This document shows positions 1 to 8,643 of a DNA stretch of 64,000 nucleotides, piece by piece. Source of the stretch: Phycisphaerae bacterium (lineage in GTDB: Bacteria; Planctomycetota; Phycisphaerae; UBA1845); contig JANQQK010000062.1 in NCBI GenBank assembly GCA_028289375.1, positions 49,825 to 113,824 of the forward strand, in the 5' to 3' direction. The notes under the pieces were generated by a model, which saw only the letters and a list, made by a program, of their open reading frames with translations, was not told the DNA's origin and did no database searches. A program made the position numbers and the translations under genes. How positions within the stretch are numbered: the first letter of the stretch is position 1; each line of letters opens with the position of its first letter.

Positions 1-1318
1 ATACGACGCATTCGATCTCTTCGCCCTTCTTGAGCATTTCGGACGGATGGCTGATCTTCTTGGTCCAGCTCAGGTCCGATATGTGCAGCAGCCCGTCGAT
101 GCCTTCCTCGATCTCGACGAAGACGCCGTAATTCGTCATGTTCCGAACGATGCCCTTGATGCGGGTGTTCGGCGGATACTTCTCAGCCACCTTCGTCCAC
201 GGGTTCTCCTCGACCTGCTTCATGCCGAGCGAGATCTCCTGCTTGTCCTTGTTGACCTCGAGGACGACGACCTCGATCTCCTGGCCAACAGACAGCATTT
301 CGGACGGATGGTTGATGCGGCGGGTCCAGCTCATCTCGCTGATGTGCACCAGGCCTTCAACGCCCGGCTGGAGCTTGATGAAAGCGCCGTAGTTCATGAT
401 GTTGACGACTTCGCCGGTGACCTTCTGGTTGACCGGATAGTTCTGCTCGATGCTCTCCCACGGGTTCTCGGTGAGTTGCTTGAGGCCCAGGGCGATCTTC
501 TCTTTTTCGAAGTCGATGTTGAGGATCTTGATCTCGATCTTGTCGTCGATTTTGAGCATGTCCGACGGATGGCCCACGCGGTCCCAGCTCATGTCGGTGA
601 TGTGCAGCAGACCGTCGATGCCTCCCAGATCCACGAAGGCGCCGAAGTTGGCGATGTTCTTGACGCGACCCGAGCGCGTCTGGCCAATCTCGATCTCCTT
701 CATCAGCTTCTCCTTGGCCGCTGCCCGATCCTGCTCGATCAGTTCGCGACGGGAGACGACGATGTTGCGACGCTCGGTGTCGATTTTGAGGATCTTGGCT
801 TCAATCGTCTGGCCGATGAACTCGCCGATGTCGCCGGGGCGGCGGACGTCGACCTGCGAAGCGGGCAGGAACACTGGCACGCCGATGTCGACGAGCAGGC
901 CGCCCTTGATCTTCCGCATCACGCGGCCGTCAACAACGTCGCCTTCTTTGTTGGTCTCAACGATGCGTTCCCAGTTGAGCTGACGGTCGGCTTTACGCTT
1001 GGAGAGAATAATCGTGCCGCTGTCGGACTCGATGGAGTCCAGCCACACGTTGACCTCATCACCGATGTCGACACTGCTCGTGTCGTCCCATTCATTCTTG
1101 GAGATCGTGCCTTCGCTCTTGAGGCCGACATCGACGACGAAATCGTCGCCGGCTTTGCCGATGACACGCCCCTTGATGATGGTTCCGGGCTTGAACATCG
1201 ACTCGTCGTCGTCGAATCCGACGCCGAGATTTCCGAGGTCGTCGTCAAGCCCGCCGAGTTCCTGCTCCAACTCGGCTTCCGAAAGGTCCAGTTCGCTGAT
1301 GAGGTTAAAGTCTACCAT
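1..1318 (-). CDS. rpsA: 30S ribosomal protein S1 (3' end outside window)
   Basis: S1 binds mRNA on the 30S subunit and helps initiation on weakly structured or SD-poor messages. The reading frame on the minus strand is open from an ATG at 1318 to the window edge, so the ORF track misses it and shows only its antisense shadows. The translation begins 'MVDFNLISELDLSEAELEQ' and then runs through successive S1/OB-fold repeats. These carry the family signatures 'GRVKNIANFGAFVDLGGIDG' and 'GLLHITDMSW', then 'GLVHISEMSW' and 'GLLHISDLSW'. At least five S1 motifs are visible in about 439 codons; the C-terminal part is missing. A short purine-rich SD ('GGAAAG') precedes the ATG. The acidic N-terminal leader is typical of bacterial S1. 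Identification is secure. Confidence 0.96.
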   Translation of the reverse strand, partial: MVDFNLISELDLSEAELEQELGGLDDDLGNLGVGFDDDESMFKPGTIIKGRVIGKAGDDFVVDVGLKSEGTISKNEWDDTSSVDIGDEVNVWLDSIESDSGTIILSKRKADRQLNWERIVETNKEGDVVDGRVMRKIKGGLLVDIGVPVFLPASQVDVRRPGDIGEFIGQTIEAKILKIDTERRNIVVSRRELIEQDRAAAKEKLMKEIEIGQTRSGRVKNIANFGAFVDLGGIDGLLHITDMSWDRVGHPSDMLKIDDKIEIKILNIDFEKEKIALGLKQLTENPWESIEQNYPVNQKVTGEVVNIMNYGAFIKLQPGVEGLVHISEMSWTRRINHPSEMLSVGQEIEVVVLEVNKDKQEISLGMKQVEENPWTKVAEKYPPNTRIKGIVRNMTNYGVFVEIEEGIDGLLHISDLSWTKKISHPSEMLKKGEEIECVV

Positions 1319-1475
1319 GAAAACTTTCCAAAATCCGACTGCCCACGCAGGCAGTGTTCATATGGGTGCGATCGCCGAACGCTAAACGGAGCTTTCGGAC
1401 GAAGCGGACCCTTGCCATCTCCGCCATCCGGAGCGGAACATCCGCTTGACCGTCAAAAATGGCGGGAAGCCGGGG

Positions 1476-1504
1476 AGTATATCCGATCGACTTGATAATG
1501 CCAG
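1476..1504 (-). promoter_or_regulatory. Putative sigma-70 promoter for rpsA
   Basis: On the minus strand a 'TATACT' -10-like hexamer (1481-1476) lies 17 bases from a weak 'CTGGCA' -35-like hexamer. Transcription from here would give rpsA a leader of roughly 150 bases. That leader contains a perfect hairpin, AGCGGA-TGT-TCCGCT, at 1446-1432. S1 genes are often autoregulated through their leaders, but a role for this hairpin is only inference. Confidence 0.35.
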
Positions 1505-1584
1505 TGCACTACGGGATCTCACAGCGATCCAGGATTCGTCGGACGGGCCCAATCCCAACCGGGCTACAGCACGGGGGCATAAGA

Positions 1585-3018
1585 CTAGCTTCGAGTGGGT
1601 CGCCAAAGCGGGCGATCGAGGAATGCGTCCGGCACAGGTTCTCCAAGTGTATCTTCAGCACCCAGATTCATCTCTGCAATGACACGGCAATCAAATCTGA
1701 ATTGCTCGTGTAGCGCCTCAAATTGGCCTTCCGTGAGCAATCCCAGTTCGTGCCCATATTCCGGGTAAACGGCTTGGAACGGGTATTGAATTACGCTGTC
1801 CAAGAAGCAGCCGCTATTCGTCATGCCGTATACGTTGGCGAACCCTTGTTTGACTCCCATGATCATTCGTCTCGGCAGTTTATCGACTTGGTCTGCCAAG
1901 AGCAGTCTCGCTCGTTCAGGTGTCACGTCAGGATTGTAAGGTAGGTCGTCTACAAGAGCTTTGATCAGGAAATCGGTGTAGCCTCCGCCGATTTCTTTGC
2001 GTTCCTCGTACGTTACGAGAGGCCTCTTTCCGCAAGCAACATCGCGGGCAAGCTGCACGATTCCCTCGTGAAACGCACGATACTCCTCCCGATATTGCTC
2101 ACGAACGACATACTCCTCGTGTTCGAGGAATCGCTTGTAGCATCGGATGGCGACCGCAATGGCAGCGCGCTGTGGAAGCTTGGTCACAACGTCCGAGATT
2201 TCTTCCTGGATTTCGTGCAGTCGTTGCTGTACGTCGTTCTTGGGATATGGATCATCAACCCAGCCGAGTTTGATCGGGTCGTAAATCGAATCCGGATCTT
2301 TGAAATACTCCTCGACAAGGTCATTAAGACTGGCTCTTGCCGGAAGGCACTCCGGACAAAGCCCCCCCGTGTACCAGCCGAGTTGTCCATTGATGCCGAG
2401 GAGGTATCGATTCCACCCGGTGAATGCGACTTCAGCGAGGTAGTGTTCGTGACTCACCGGCAGGCAACCCTTTTCGACATCTGCCACGTCGTTGGGATCA
2501 ATCTCCAGTTTTTTCATGTACTCCAGAGGCCACGCAAGTGGATCCTCTAGAAAATCCATGTTTGCCAGCCCGACCGGGTCTCCCATCGGTTCGAAGTCGA
2601 TTCGGATACCGGGAGATGTACGCAGAATCTCGCGCAGGATCGCCGGCAACTCGTGTTTTTGCGACCTCCATGCGTTGTCGATGTGTTGATCTTGATAGGG
2701 TGCATACTGGGCGATTGGGTTTTCGCGTGTGTGAAGTGTGATGACGAGATACAACTCCGCGATCTGTATCTGGTCTTCCCACTCCGAATACAGGGCCATA
2801 AGCTCCACGTCGCGAACGTCATCTGCCCAGTCACGCAGCGGCAGTACGCTGTCGCGCCATGCGGCACACAGATCAGATTTGACGCTGTCGGGATCATTGC
2901 GTTCCAGAACCCAATTGCCCGTATGAACCAGATCAGTCACGCCTGCGGATTCGAAGGGGCGAAGGAGCTCCCTCATTTGGCGACGATTTAGCGGAAGTGG
3001 AAACGTGACAGCCTCCAT
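1585..3018 (-). CDS. Hypothetical protein, 477 aa
   Basis: I do not recognise this protein. It is soluble-looking, with no signal peptide or membrane segment, and begins 'MEAVTFPLPLNRRQMRELL'. It is rich in acidic and aromatic residues. A short Cys pair occurs in 'GGLCPECLPAR' near the middle, and a helical stretch 'LHEIQEEISDVVTKLPQRAA' follows. The ATG at 3018 has a strong Shine-Dalgarno ('GGAGGT', about six bases upstream), which supports both the gene and its start. Base composition looks less GC-rich than the flanking rpsA and cheV-like genes. It stands alone between housekeeping genes with about 170 bases of spacer upstream. No function can be assigned. Confidence 0.75.
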   Translation of the reverse strand: MEAVTFPLPLNRRQMRELLRPFESAGVTDLVHTGNWVLERNDPDSVKSDLCAAWRDSVLPLRDWADDVRDVELMALYSEWEDQIQIAELYLVITLHTRENPIAQYAPYQDQHIDNAWRSQKHELPAILREILRTSPGIRIDFEPMGDPVGLANMDFLEDPLAWPLEYMKKLEIDPNDVADVEKGCLPVSHEHYLAEVAFTGWNRYLLGINGQLGWYTGGLCPECLPARASLNDLVEEYFKDPDSIYDPIKLGWVDDPYPKNDVQQRLHEIQEEISDVVTKLPQRAAIAVAIRCYKRFLEHEEYVVREQYREEYRAFHEGIVQLARDVACGKRPLVTYEERKEIGGGYTDFLIKALVDDLPYNPDVTPERARLLLADQVDKLPRRMIMGVKQGFANVYGMTNSGCFLDSVIQYPFQAVYPEYGHELGLLTEGQFEALHEQFRFDCRVIAEMNLGAEDTLGEPVPDAFLDRPLWRPTRS

Positions 3019-3190
3019 TCGTAACCTCCGAATTCACATTGGCGTCTGTTGTTGACCGCGCTGCTCGATCTCGAATTGCGTCCTCGATGATTGTCACCAT
3101 CGGAATGTATGCAATCAAGGGGGGACTGGCGATGTTCGGCTCGAGAATTGAGCGATTAATCGAGGCAGACGTGGGATGTCGCGGCTGATT

Positions 3191-4120
3191 TTAGGCAGGA
3201 ACGGGTTGCGTCCGTCGGCTGAGCAATTCGTCGAGGAGGTCGACGAGTTGGCCGAGCTGGGGCTTGGTGATCTGGGCGTTGGCACCGACTGCTTTGCATT
3301 TCTTCTCATTGTCACTGCTGACCAAAGAGCTGAAAATGACCACCGGCACGTCCTTCATGCGGTCGTCGTTCTTGATCAGCCACGTCAGCCGCAACCCGTC
3401 CACCTGCGGCATCTCGATGTCGGTGATGATCAGGTCATACGAGAGCGAGCCGTTCTCGGTGACGTCCTGCTCCAGTGCTTCCCACGCATCCTGCCCATCG
3501 TTACAGGCCTTCACATCCGTGAAACCGGCTTGATTCAGATTCGCCAGGATCACCTTGCGCATGGTGTGCGAGTCCTCGGCCATCAGGATCCGCTGCGCAC
3601 CGCGGTCCAGCCCTCCGCCGGTTCCGTCGCTTTCGAGGTCGAAGCTCGTGACACCGGCGATGTCAAATACGAGCTTCTCGAAGTCGACCATTTGCACAAG
3701 GTCTTCATCGATTTGCACGATGAACGTCACCGGCGCGTCGCGGACACCCTCGACGTCCGGGATCGGCTCGACTTTGTCCACGTTGACGCGATGGATGTAG
3801 TTCACGGCATCGACAAGGAACGCCACGCGCTGATCGTTGAATTCCATCACGATGATTTTGCCGTTGGTTTCGTCGCAATCGGCGGCTGTGCTGAGGCTGT
3901 TGGGCAAATTGACCAGCGGGATCACCGAATCGCGAAGCTGAAACACGCCGACAACATTCGGATGGCCCAGCGGCAGTTGTGTCACGGGTACGGGGTCGAT
4001 CACCTCGCGTACCTTGGCCACGTTCACGCCATAGCACTGGTCGGCGATCTTGAAGACAAGCAATTCCAGTTCGTTCGTACCCGATTCCAAGAGGATGTTG
4101 TGTAGATTGCCTTCGGCCAC
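3191..4120 (-). CDS. cheV: CheV-type chemotaxis coupling protein (CheW-REC)
   Basis: This is a two-domain cytoplasmic coupling protein that would link chemoreceptor arrays to signalling and be tuned by phosphorylation. The N-terminal ~155 residues form a CheW domain ('NELELLVFKIADQCYGVNVAKV', 'VVGVFQLRDSVIPLVNL'). The C-terminal half is a receiver domain: 'RILMAEDSHTMRK' supplies the acidic pocket, 'DLIITDIEMP' the phospho-acceptor Asp, 'VVIFSSL' the switch Ser, and 'AQITKP' the conserved Lys. At 309 aa it matches CheV length. The start is GTG with an 'AGGGAG' SD upstream. No other chemotaxis gene is in the window, so its receptor and kinase partners must be elsewhere. Confidence 0.9.
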   Translation of the reverse strand: MAEGNLHNILLESGTNELELLVFKIADQCYGVNVAKVREVIDPVPVTQLPLGHPNVVGVFQLRDSVIPLVNLPNSLSTAADCDETNGKIIVMEFNDQRVAFLVDAVNYIHRVNVDKVEPIPDVEGVRDAPVTFIVQIDEDLVQMVDFEKLVFDIAGVTSFDLESDGTGGGLDRGAQRILMAEDSHTMRKVILANLNQAGFTDVKACNDGQDAWEALEQDVTENGSLSYDLIITDIEMPQVDGLRLTWLIKNDDRMKDVPVVIFSSLVSSDNEKKCKAVGANAQITKPQLGQLVDLLDELLSRRTQPVPA

Positions 4121-4285
4121 TGGTATCGGCTCCCTGCTTCAAGGTCGATGTCGCGCGCTTCCAAAGAGACTATCGGCCCAGCGAAGTGCACGCTTTGGCA
4201 TCTTTGCGAAGTGTGGATGGAATTGATGGGCTGGGACGCTGACAACTATCGGACGTGGCACAAGCGGGCGGCGGTTTCGAGCGGT

Positions 4286-5737
4286 TTAGAACTGCTTTCG
4301 TTGGCGGGCGGCGGGAATGTCGAGTTGAGCGCGATACTTGGCCACCGTGCGACGGGAAATATTGATGCCTTCCTTCGTCAGAAGCTCGACCACCTTGTCG
4401 TCGCTGTACGGTTTCTTGGGGTCTTCCGACTCGATCAGTTGGGCGACGCGACGCTTGATGCTGTCCCAACTGGCCTCGTGTCCATTGTCCGCATGGGTGC
4501 CACCAGTGAAGAAATGTCGCAGCGGAAACACGCCGTGGGGCGTCTCAACGTACTTGTCCGCCACGGTGCGGCTGATGGTCGACGGGTCGCAGCCCAGCGA
4601 CTCGGCCAAGTCATTCATCCGCAGCACCTGCAGATGGGCTGGTCCATGTTCGAGAAACTCACGCTGATGAATCGTGATCGCCTCAGCCACGTCCATCAGT
4701 CGGTTGCGACGGAAGCGAACAGCCTCTATCAGTCCGCCCGCGTTTTCCAACTGTTTCTTGAGGAACTCACGAACCTCCTTGGGATTCTGCCGGTCTTTCG
4801 ACTGATCGACGCAATCGGTCTTGACCCGCAGGTCGGGCACGTTTCCACGCGTCAGCTTGACAACAAAGCCCTTGCCCTTTTCGTCGTAGTCGATCACCAC
4901 GTCCGGATAAACACGCGGGACGCGCTTCTCGACCACCAGATACGCAGGATGGAGCACGAGTGTTTCGCGGATCGCCTCCACGGCCGCTGAAATTTCGCCC
5001 AGCGAGAAACCCGTCGCCTTGGCGATCGCGGGAAAGCGATTGCGCGCCATGTCTTCAAGATGGTTCTCAATCAACGTCCGCTCGATGCTGTTGTCACCCG
5101 GCAGCGCTTCAAGTTGCAACAGCAGACATTCTTTCGGATCTCGGGCGGCTACGCCGACCGGTTCCAGTTGCTGCACGAGCGTCAACGCTTCCTCAAGCGA
5201 CTCGACCGAAAGTGGATCAGGCGAGTCAGCCGCAATCGATTCAAGCGAGATGCGCAGATAGCCATCTTCATCAAGGTGATAGATGATGGCTTCGCCTGCC
5301 CGACTGATGTTCTCGTCAATGTCGAGCAGCGTCCATTGCTGCAGCAGGTGTTCGTCGAGTCCTTCGGGGCGGTCTGCGGTGTTGGCCATCGCGTCGATCT
5401 TGGCATCACGTTCGCCGTCGCCGATGCTCTTGCGGTAGCTCAGGCGCTCATTGAAATCGAGATCGTACTCGTTGGAAAACTTGTCAAGCCGGTTGAAGCT
5501 GTCGGTCTCGCCATCCTTGGGCGCTTCGGATTTTTCCTTCTGACGCTCCGAGCCAAGCTTGGGGCCTTCATCGTCAACGAGTTCGAGCGCGACGTTGCGT
5601 TCCAATTCCTCGGCGATGCGCTGCTCGAGCGCGGTCGTGGACATCTGCAAAATGTCCATCGACTGTATCAGTTGCGGTGTGAGCCTCTGCTCCATCCGCA
5701 TCTGCTGACCCATCACCTGTGACAGGAACTGCGACAT
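4286..5737 (-). CDS. rpoN: RNA polymerase sigma-54 factor RpoN
   Basis: Sigma-54 directs RNA polymerase to -24/-12 promoters and needs AAA+ activators for open-complex formation. The N-terminus 'MSQFLSQVMGQQMRMEQRLT' followed by 'PQLIQSMDILQM' is the Gln-rich activator-interacting region I. The core-binding region spans about residues 100-310. The HTH region includes 'LAESLGCDPSTISRTVADKY', and the near-C-terminal RpoN box is intact ('RRTVAKYRAQL'). I choose the ATG at 5737 rather than the track start at 5812, because the family N-terminus starts exactly there and a 'GGGAG' SD lies about ten bases upstream. This gives 483 aa, normal for the family. It lies downstream of recR with a 183-base gap. 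No clear -24/-12 promoter was found in this window. Confidence 0.96.
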   Translation of the reverse strand: MSQFLSQVMGQQMRMEQRLTPQLIQSMDILQMSTTALEQRIAEELERNVALELVDDEGPKLGSERQKEKSEAPKDGETDSFNRLDKFSNEYDLDFNERLSYRKSIGDGERDAKIDAMANTADRPEGLDEHLLQQWTLLDIDENISRAGEAIIYHLDEDGYLRISLESIAADSPDPLSVESLEEALTLVQQLEPVGVAARDPKECLLLQLEALPGDNSIERTLIENHLEDMARNRFPAIAKATGFSLGEISAAVEAIRETLVLHPAYLVVEKRVPRVYPDVVIDYDEKGKGFVVKLTRGNVPDLRVKTDCVDQSKDRQNPKEVREFLKKQLENAGGLIEAVRFRRNRLMDVAEAITIHQREFLEHGPAHLQVLRMNDLAESLGCDPSTISRTVADKYVETPHGVFPLRHFFTGGTHADNGHEASWDSIKRRVAQLIESEDPKKPYSDDKVVELLTKEGINISRRTVAKYRAQLDIPAARQRKQF

Positions 5738-5920
5738 GCCCGATCCATCACTCCCACGAAACCACGAACAGACAGGTGCCCGAATCTCACGATGCCCCGC
5801 TGTCGAACGCATCGGCTGGCGACGGTCGCATCAGCACCTCGGACCACTTCATTATACCGCAGGATCAACCAGGGTCGAAACGGGCGTGGCTGACGATGAA
5901 CAAAGGCGACTTTTTGCGGA

Positions 5921-6526
5921 CTACATCTCGCGACGTCCGCGAATGGCCGTTTCGAGCATGGCGGGGCTGGCGTATTCCAGCGGCGATCCGACAGCCAATC
6001 CGCGGGCGGGGCGGGTGATGGTCACGCCCGTGTCCATCATCGAACTTTGGATGTGCAACGCTGTCCCGTCGCCCTCAATCGTCGGATTGGTGGCCAGCAC
6101 GATCTCGCGGACGTCGCCTGATTTCACCCGCTCCAGGAGCGACGCGATGGTCAGGTCCTCCGCTTCAACGCCCTCCAACGGAGCGATGTGCCCCATGAGC
6201 ACATGGTACACGCCGCGAACCAGGCCGGTCGCCTCCAATGCGATGACGTCCTTGGGTTGTTCAACAACCCAGATTTCGCCACGATCGCGACCGGCGTCGG
6301 TGCAGATGCGGCATGGATCATGCTCGGTCAGGTTGTAGCAGATGCTGCAGTGGAAGATGCTGTCTTTGATGGCGAGGATGGCGTCGGCGAGTTTTTCCGC
6401 CTCTGCACGCGGCTCGCGGAGAAGGTGAAACGCCAGCCGTTCCGCACTCCGCGCACCGATGCCCGGCAACTTGCGAAACGCTTCTTTCAATCGTTCGAGC
6501 GTCGCGAGATGTTCGGACGACGGCAT
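5921..6526 (-). CDS. recR: Recombination mediator protein RecR
   Basis: RecR works with RecO (and RecF) to load RecA at gapped DNA. The protein has the N-terminal helix-hairpin-helix ('LKEAFRKLPGIGARSAERLAFHL'), a four-Cys zinc finger ('CSICYNLTEHDPCRICTD') and a TOPRIM domain ('IWVVEQPKDVIALEATG' to 'IVLATNPTIEGDGTA'). It ends with the usual Walker-like basic tail. The ORF track starts upstream at 6571, but the family-like start 'MPSSEHLATLERLKEAF' is at 6526. That start gives 201 aa and leaves seven bases after the ybaB stop instead of an overlap. It is the last gene of a dnaX-ybaB-recR operon, a widely conserved order. Confidence 0.96.
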   Translation of the reverse strand: MPSSEHLATLERLKEAFRKLPGIGARSAERLAFHLLREPRAEAEKLADAILAIKDSIFHCSICYNLTEHDPCRICTDAGRDRGEIWVVEQPKDVIALEATGLVRGVYHVLMGHIAPLEGVEAEDLTIASLLERVKSGDVREIVLATNPTIEGDGTALHIQSSMMDTGVTITRPARGLAVGSPLEYASPAMLETAIRGRREM

Positions 6527-6533
6527 GGTGTCA

Positions 6534-6884
6534 CTATTCGCCTGTGGCCGGCGGCGCGCCGAACATTTCATTCAACCCCGGAATGTTCAGCCCGCCCGTC
6601 AGTTTGCTCAACTCTTCCTGCATCGTTTCGCCGGCCTTCTTCGCCGCCACCGCGACCGCACCCTTGATGAGGTCTTCAAGCAGTTCGACATCGCCGATCG
6701 CGTTGGGCGAAATCTTGATGTCGATCAGCATGCCCCGTCCATCGACCGTCGCGACGACCGCACCGCCGCCGGCTTCGCCTTCGAATCGACGCGCCAGAAT
6801 TTCCTTCTGCATCTCGCCCCATTGCGACTGCATCTGCTTCGCTTGTTTCATCAGGTTCGTCAGGTTGCCAAGTCCGCCAAGCAT
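6534..6884 (-). CDS. ybaB: YbaB/EbfC family nucleoid-associated protein
   Basis: This small dimeric DNA-binding protein is thought to shape the nucleoid or assist the neighbouring replication/repair genes. At 116 aa it has the family layout: an N-terminal helix 'NLTNLMKQAKQMQSQWGEMQ', a short beta-strand core 'GAVVATVDGRGMLIDIKI', then a C-terminal helix 'LIKGAVAVAAKKAGETMQEEL' and a Gly/Pro-rich tail. The ATG at 6884 is preceded by 'CGGAG'. It sits between dnaX (41 bases upstream) and recR (7 bases downstream), the conserved dnaX-ybaB-recR arrangement, which makes the call firm although the sequence itself is low in diagnostic residues. Confidence 0.95.
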   Translation of the reverse strand: MLGGLGNLTNLMKQAKQMQSQWGEMQKEILARRFEGEAGGGAVVATVDGRGMLIDIKISPNAIGDVELLEDLIKGAVAVAAKKAGETMQEELSKLTGGLNIPGLNEMFGAPPATGE

Positions 6885-6925
6885 TGTTGCTCCGCCTTGT
6901 GTCAGGGAGTCGTGCGACTCACGCG

Positions 6926-8380
6926 TTATGTCGTTTCGTTGTTTTGTTCGTCCGCAGAATTCTTAGTGCCACCGGCTGACTCCGCCACCTTCGACACCGA
7001 CACCACCGTCGCATCGAACAGGTTCATCGCCTCCTGAACCGCCGGATCACGCTGGGCACGTGCCTGATCGGCTGAACTCACCTGCGGCGTGGCAGGAGCG
7101 CGCGATGCTTTCGGTGGTTGGGGTTGACGCGATGTGGGTGCAGCAGGTCCTGACGCCGTTTTCGCAGGTCGCGTCGGTGTTGGTGCAGATCGTGGCGGTG
7201 AAGACGGTGCGGCAGCCATCGGTCGATTGGCAGGCCCACCAGACCCACCGCCAACCTGGTCCAGCAGCGTCTGGATGGCCGAGAAGTTCTCCGCCATCGC
7301 CAAGCGCACGACGGCTGCGTCAATCAGCGCCCGCGCGACAGCACTGGTCCGCACGGACCGACGCACTTCCTCCATCAGCCCGATCATGTACACGTACGTC
7401 GGCGCATCAAACCGCTGCGACTGCTGCACCAGCTGATCCCGCACCGACTGCGGCACGTCGACCATATCCGTCTCACCACCGCACACATTCAGCAGCATCA
7501 GCGTCCGCAAATGCTCGACCAGCGCCTCGCAAAACCGCTCCATCGTCTGCCCGCCGGAAAGCGCCTGATCCACGCAGGTCAACGCGTCCGCCGGCTGACT
7601 GTCGGCCACGTGCTCGAACAACGCCGTGACAGCCGCGTCATGCGTCGCCGGCAGTACGTCTTCCATCACCTCGACGGTCAACGCCTTCGCACCAAACGAC
7701 AGCAACTGATCCAGAATCGACAGCCCATCGCGCATCGACCCATTCGCCAGCCTCGCCACGCGACGCACAACCGCATCGTCGGCTTCCAGTTCTTCACGCG
7801 ACAGCAGATCGCGCAGATGCCCGGCGATGGGATCGATCGGAATGCTGCGGAAATCGAACCGCTGACACCGGCTGACGATCGTCGCGGGCACTTTCTGGAT
7901 TTCCGTCGTGGCCATGATGAACTTCACATGGTCGGGCGGTTCTTCAAGCGTTTTGAGCAGGGCGTTGAATGCACCGGTGCTCAGCATGTGCACTTCGTCG
8001 ATGATGTAGATTTTGAAGCGTGAGCGTGCCGGTCGATACGACGCGTTGTCACGCAGGTCGCGGATGTTGTCGACGCCGGTGTTGCTGGCTGCGTCGATTT
8101 CGATGACGTCGATGTCCTCGCCTTCGGCGATCAGCCTGCACGATTCGCACTTGCAGCAGGGCGTTGGCGTGGCTGCTTCATACTTCGAGCAGTTCAGCGC
8201 CTTGGCCAGGATGCGGGCCGCCGACGTCTTGCCGACCCCGCGAGTCCCGGTGAACAGGTACCCATGGTGCACGCGATCGCCCGCCACGGCGTTCTTGAGC
8301 GTCGTGGCGATCGCCTCCTGCCCGACGAGGTCGTCGAACGTCTGGCTGCGGTATTTGCGTGCGAGAACGGTGTAGGACAT
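6926..8380 (-). CDS. dnaX: DNA polymerase III subunit gamma/tau (DnaX)
   Basis: DnaX is the clamp-loader ATPase that also couples polymerase cores. From the ATG at 8380 it begins 'MSYTVLARKYRSQTFDDLVG'. The Walker A 'GTRGVGKTSAARILAKALNC', a four-Cys zinc module ('NCSKYEAATPTPCCKCESC'), Walker B 'IYIIDEVHML' and sensor 'VSRCQRFDF' are all present in order. Residues beyond about 370 are Pro/Ala/Ser-rich ('SSPPRSAPTPTRPAKTASG') and would be the flexible tau-type linker. The track start at 8488 adds 36 residues that overlap the SRP RNA gene, so I reject it. At 484 aa the tail is short, so a separate tau-length form may not exist. It is first in an operon with ybaB and recR. Confidence 0.96.
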   Translation of the reverse strand: MSYTVLARKYRSQTFDDLVGQEAIATTLKNAVAGDRVHHGYLFTGTRGVGKTSAARILAKALNCSKYEAATPTPCCKCESCRLIAEGEDIDVIEIDAASNTGVDNIRDLRDNASYRPARSRFKIYIIDEVHMLSTGAFNALLKTLEEPPDHVKFIMATTEIQKVPATIVSRCQRFDFRSIPIDPIAGHLRDLLSREELEADDAVVRRVARLANGSMRDGLSILDQLLSFGAKALTVEVMEDVLPATHDAAVTALFEHVADSQPADALTCVDQALSGGQTMERFCEALVEHLRTLMLLNVCGGETDMVDVPQSVRDQLVQQSQRFDAPTYVYMIGLMEEVRRSVRTSAVARALIDAAVVRLAMAENFSAIQTLLDQVGGGSGGPANRPMAAAPSSPPRSAPTPTRPAKTASGPAAPTSRQPQPPKASRAPATPQVSSADQARAQRDPAVQEAMNLFDATVVSVSKVAESAGGTKNSADEQNNETT

Positions 8381-8453
8381 TTCGCCTGCGTCACTTGCGC
8401 GAGTGGAACCCGCTGACCCGGCTGTCAGCGTCGATGAAACGCGTGCTGGGCGG

Positions 8454-8577
8454 GGGCGTGTGATGGCGGCCAGGTTGAACCACGGCACCCGAATACGCCG
8501 AGTGGGCTGCTCTGTCTCCAGCCTGACCCGTTGCCCGCCGGATCCGCTGCATGGGACCCGACCGCCATCACACGCCG
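8454..8577 (-). ncRNA. ffs: Small signal recognition particle RNA (4.5S type)
   Basis: On the minus strand, a perfect 15-base terminal stem ('GGCGTGTGATGGCGG' at 8576-8562 in complement pairs with 8469-8455) closes a ~122-nt RNA. Its apical part reads GGTCAGG-CTG-GAGA-CAG-AGCAGCC. That is the universally conserved SRP helix 8: the 5' 'TCAGG' and 3' 'AGCAGCC' internal loops that bind Ffh, capped by a GNRA tetraloop (GAGA). Length and simple hairpin form fit the bacterial short SRP RNA, without an Alu domain. It lies about 75 bases upstream of dnaX on the same strand, a neighbourhood seen for this gene in several other bacteria. The ORF track has no entry for it. Confidence 0.93.
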
Positions 8578-8643
8578 CCCCCCGCGACGCGACCGGCCAT
8601 CATAACGCCATTTCCGATTCCGCAAAACCTGCACGAAATGCCG

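Noticed and set aside
47-1495. 482-aa plus-strand ORF at the start of the window
   Set aside because: It is the antisense shadow of rpsA, whose minus-strand frame shows clear S1 repeats.
3176-4105. 309-aa plus-strand ORF
   Set aside because: It mirrors the cheV-like gene, which has full CheW and receiver motifs on the minus strand.
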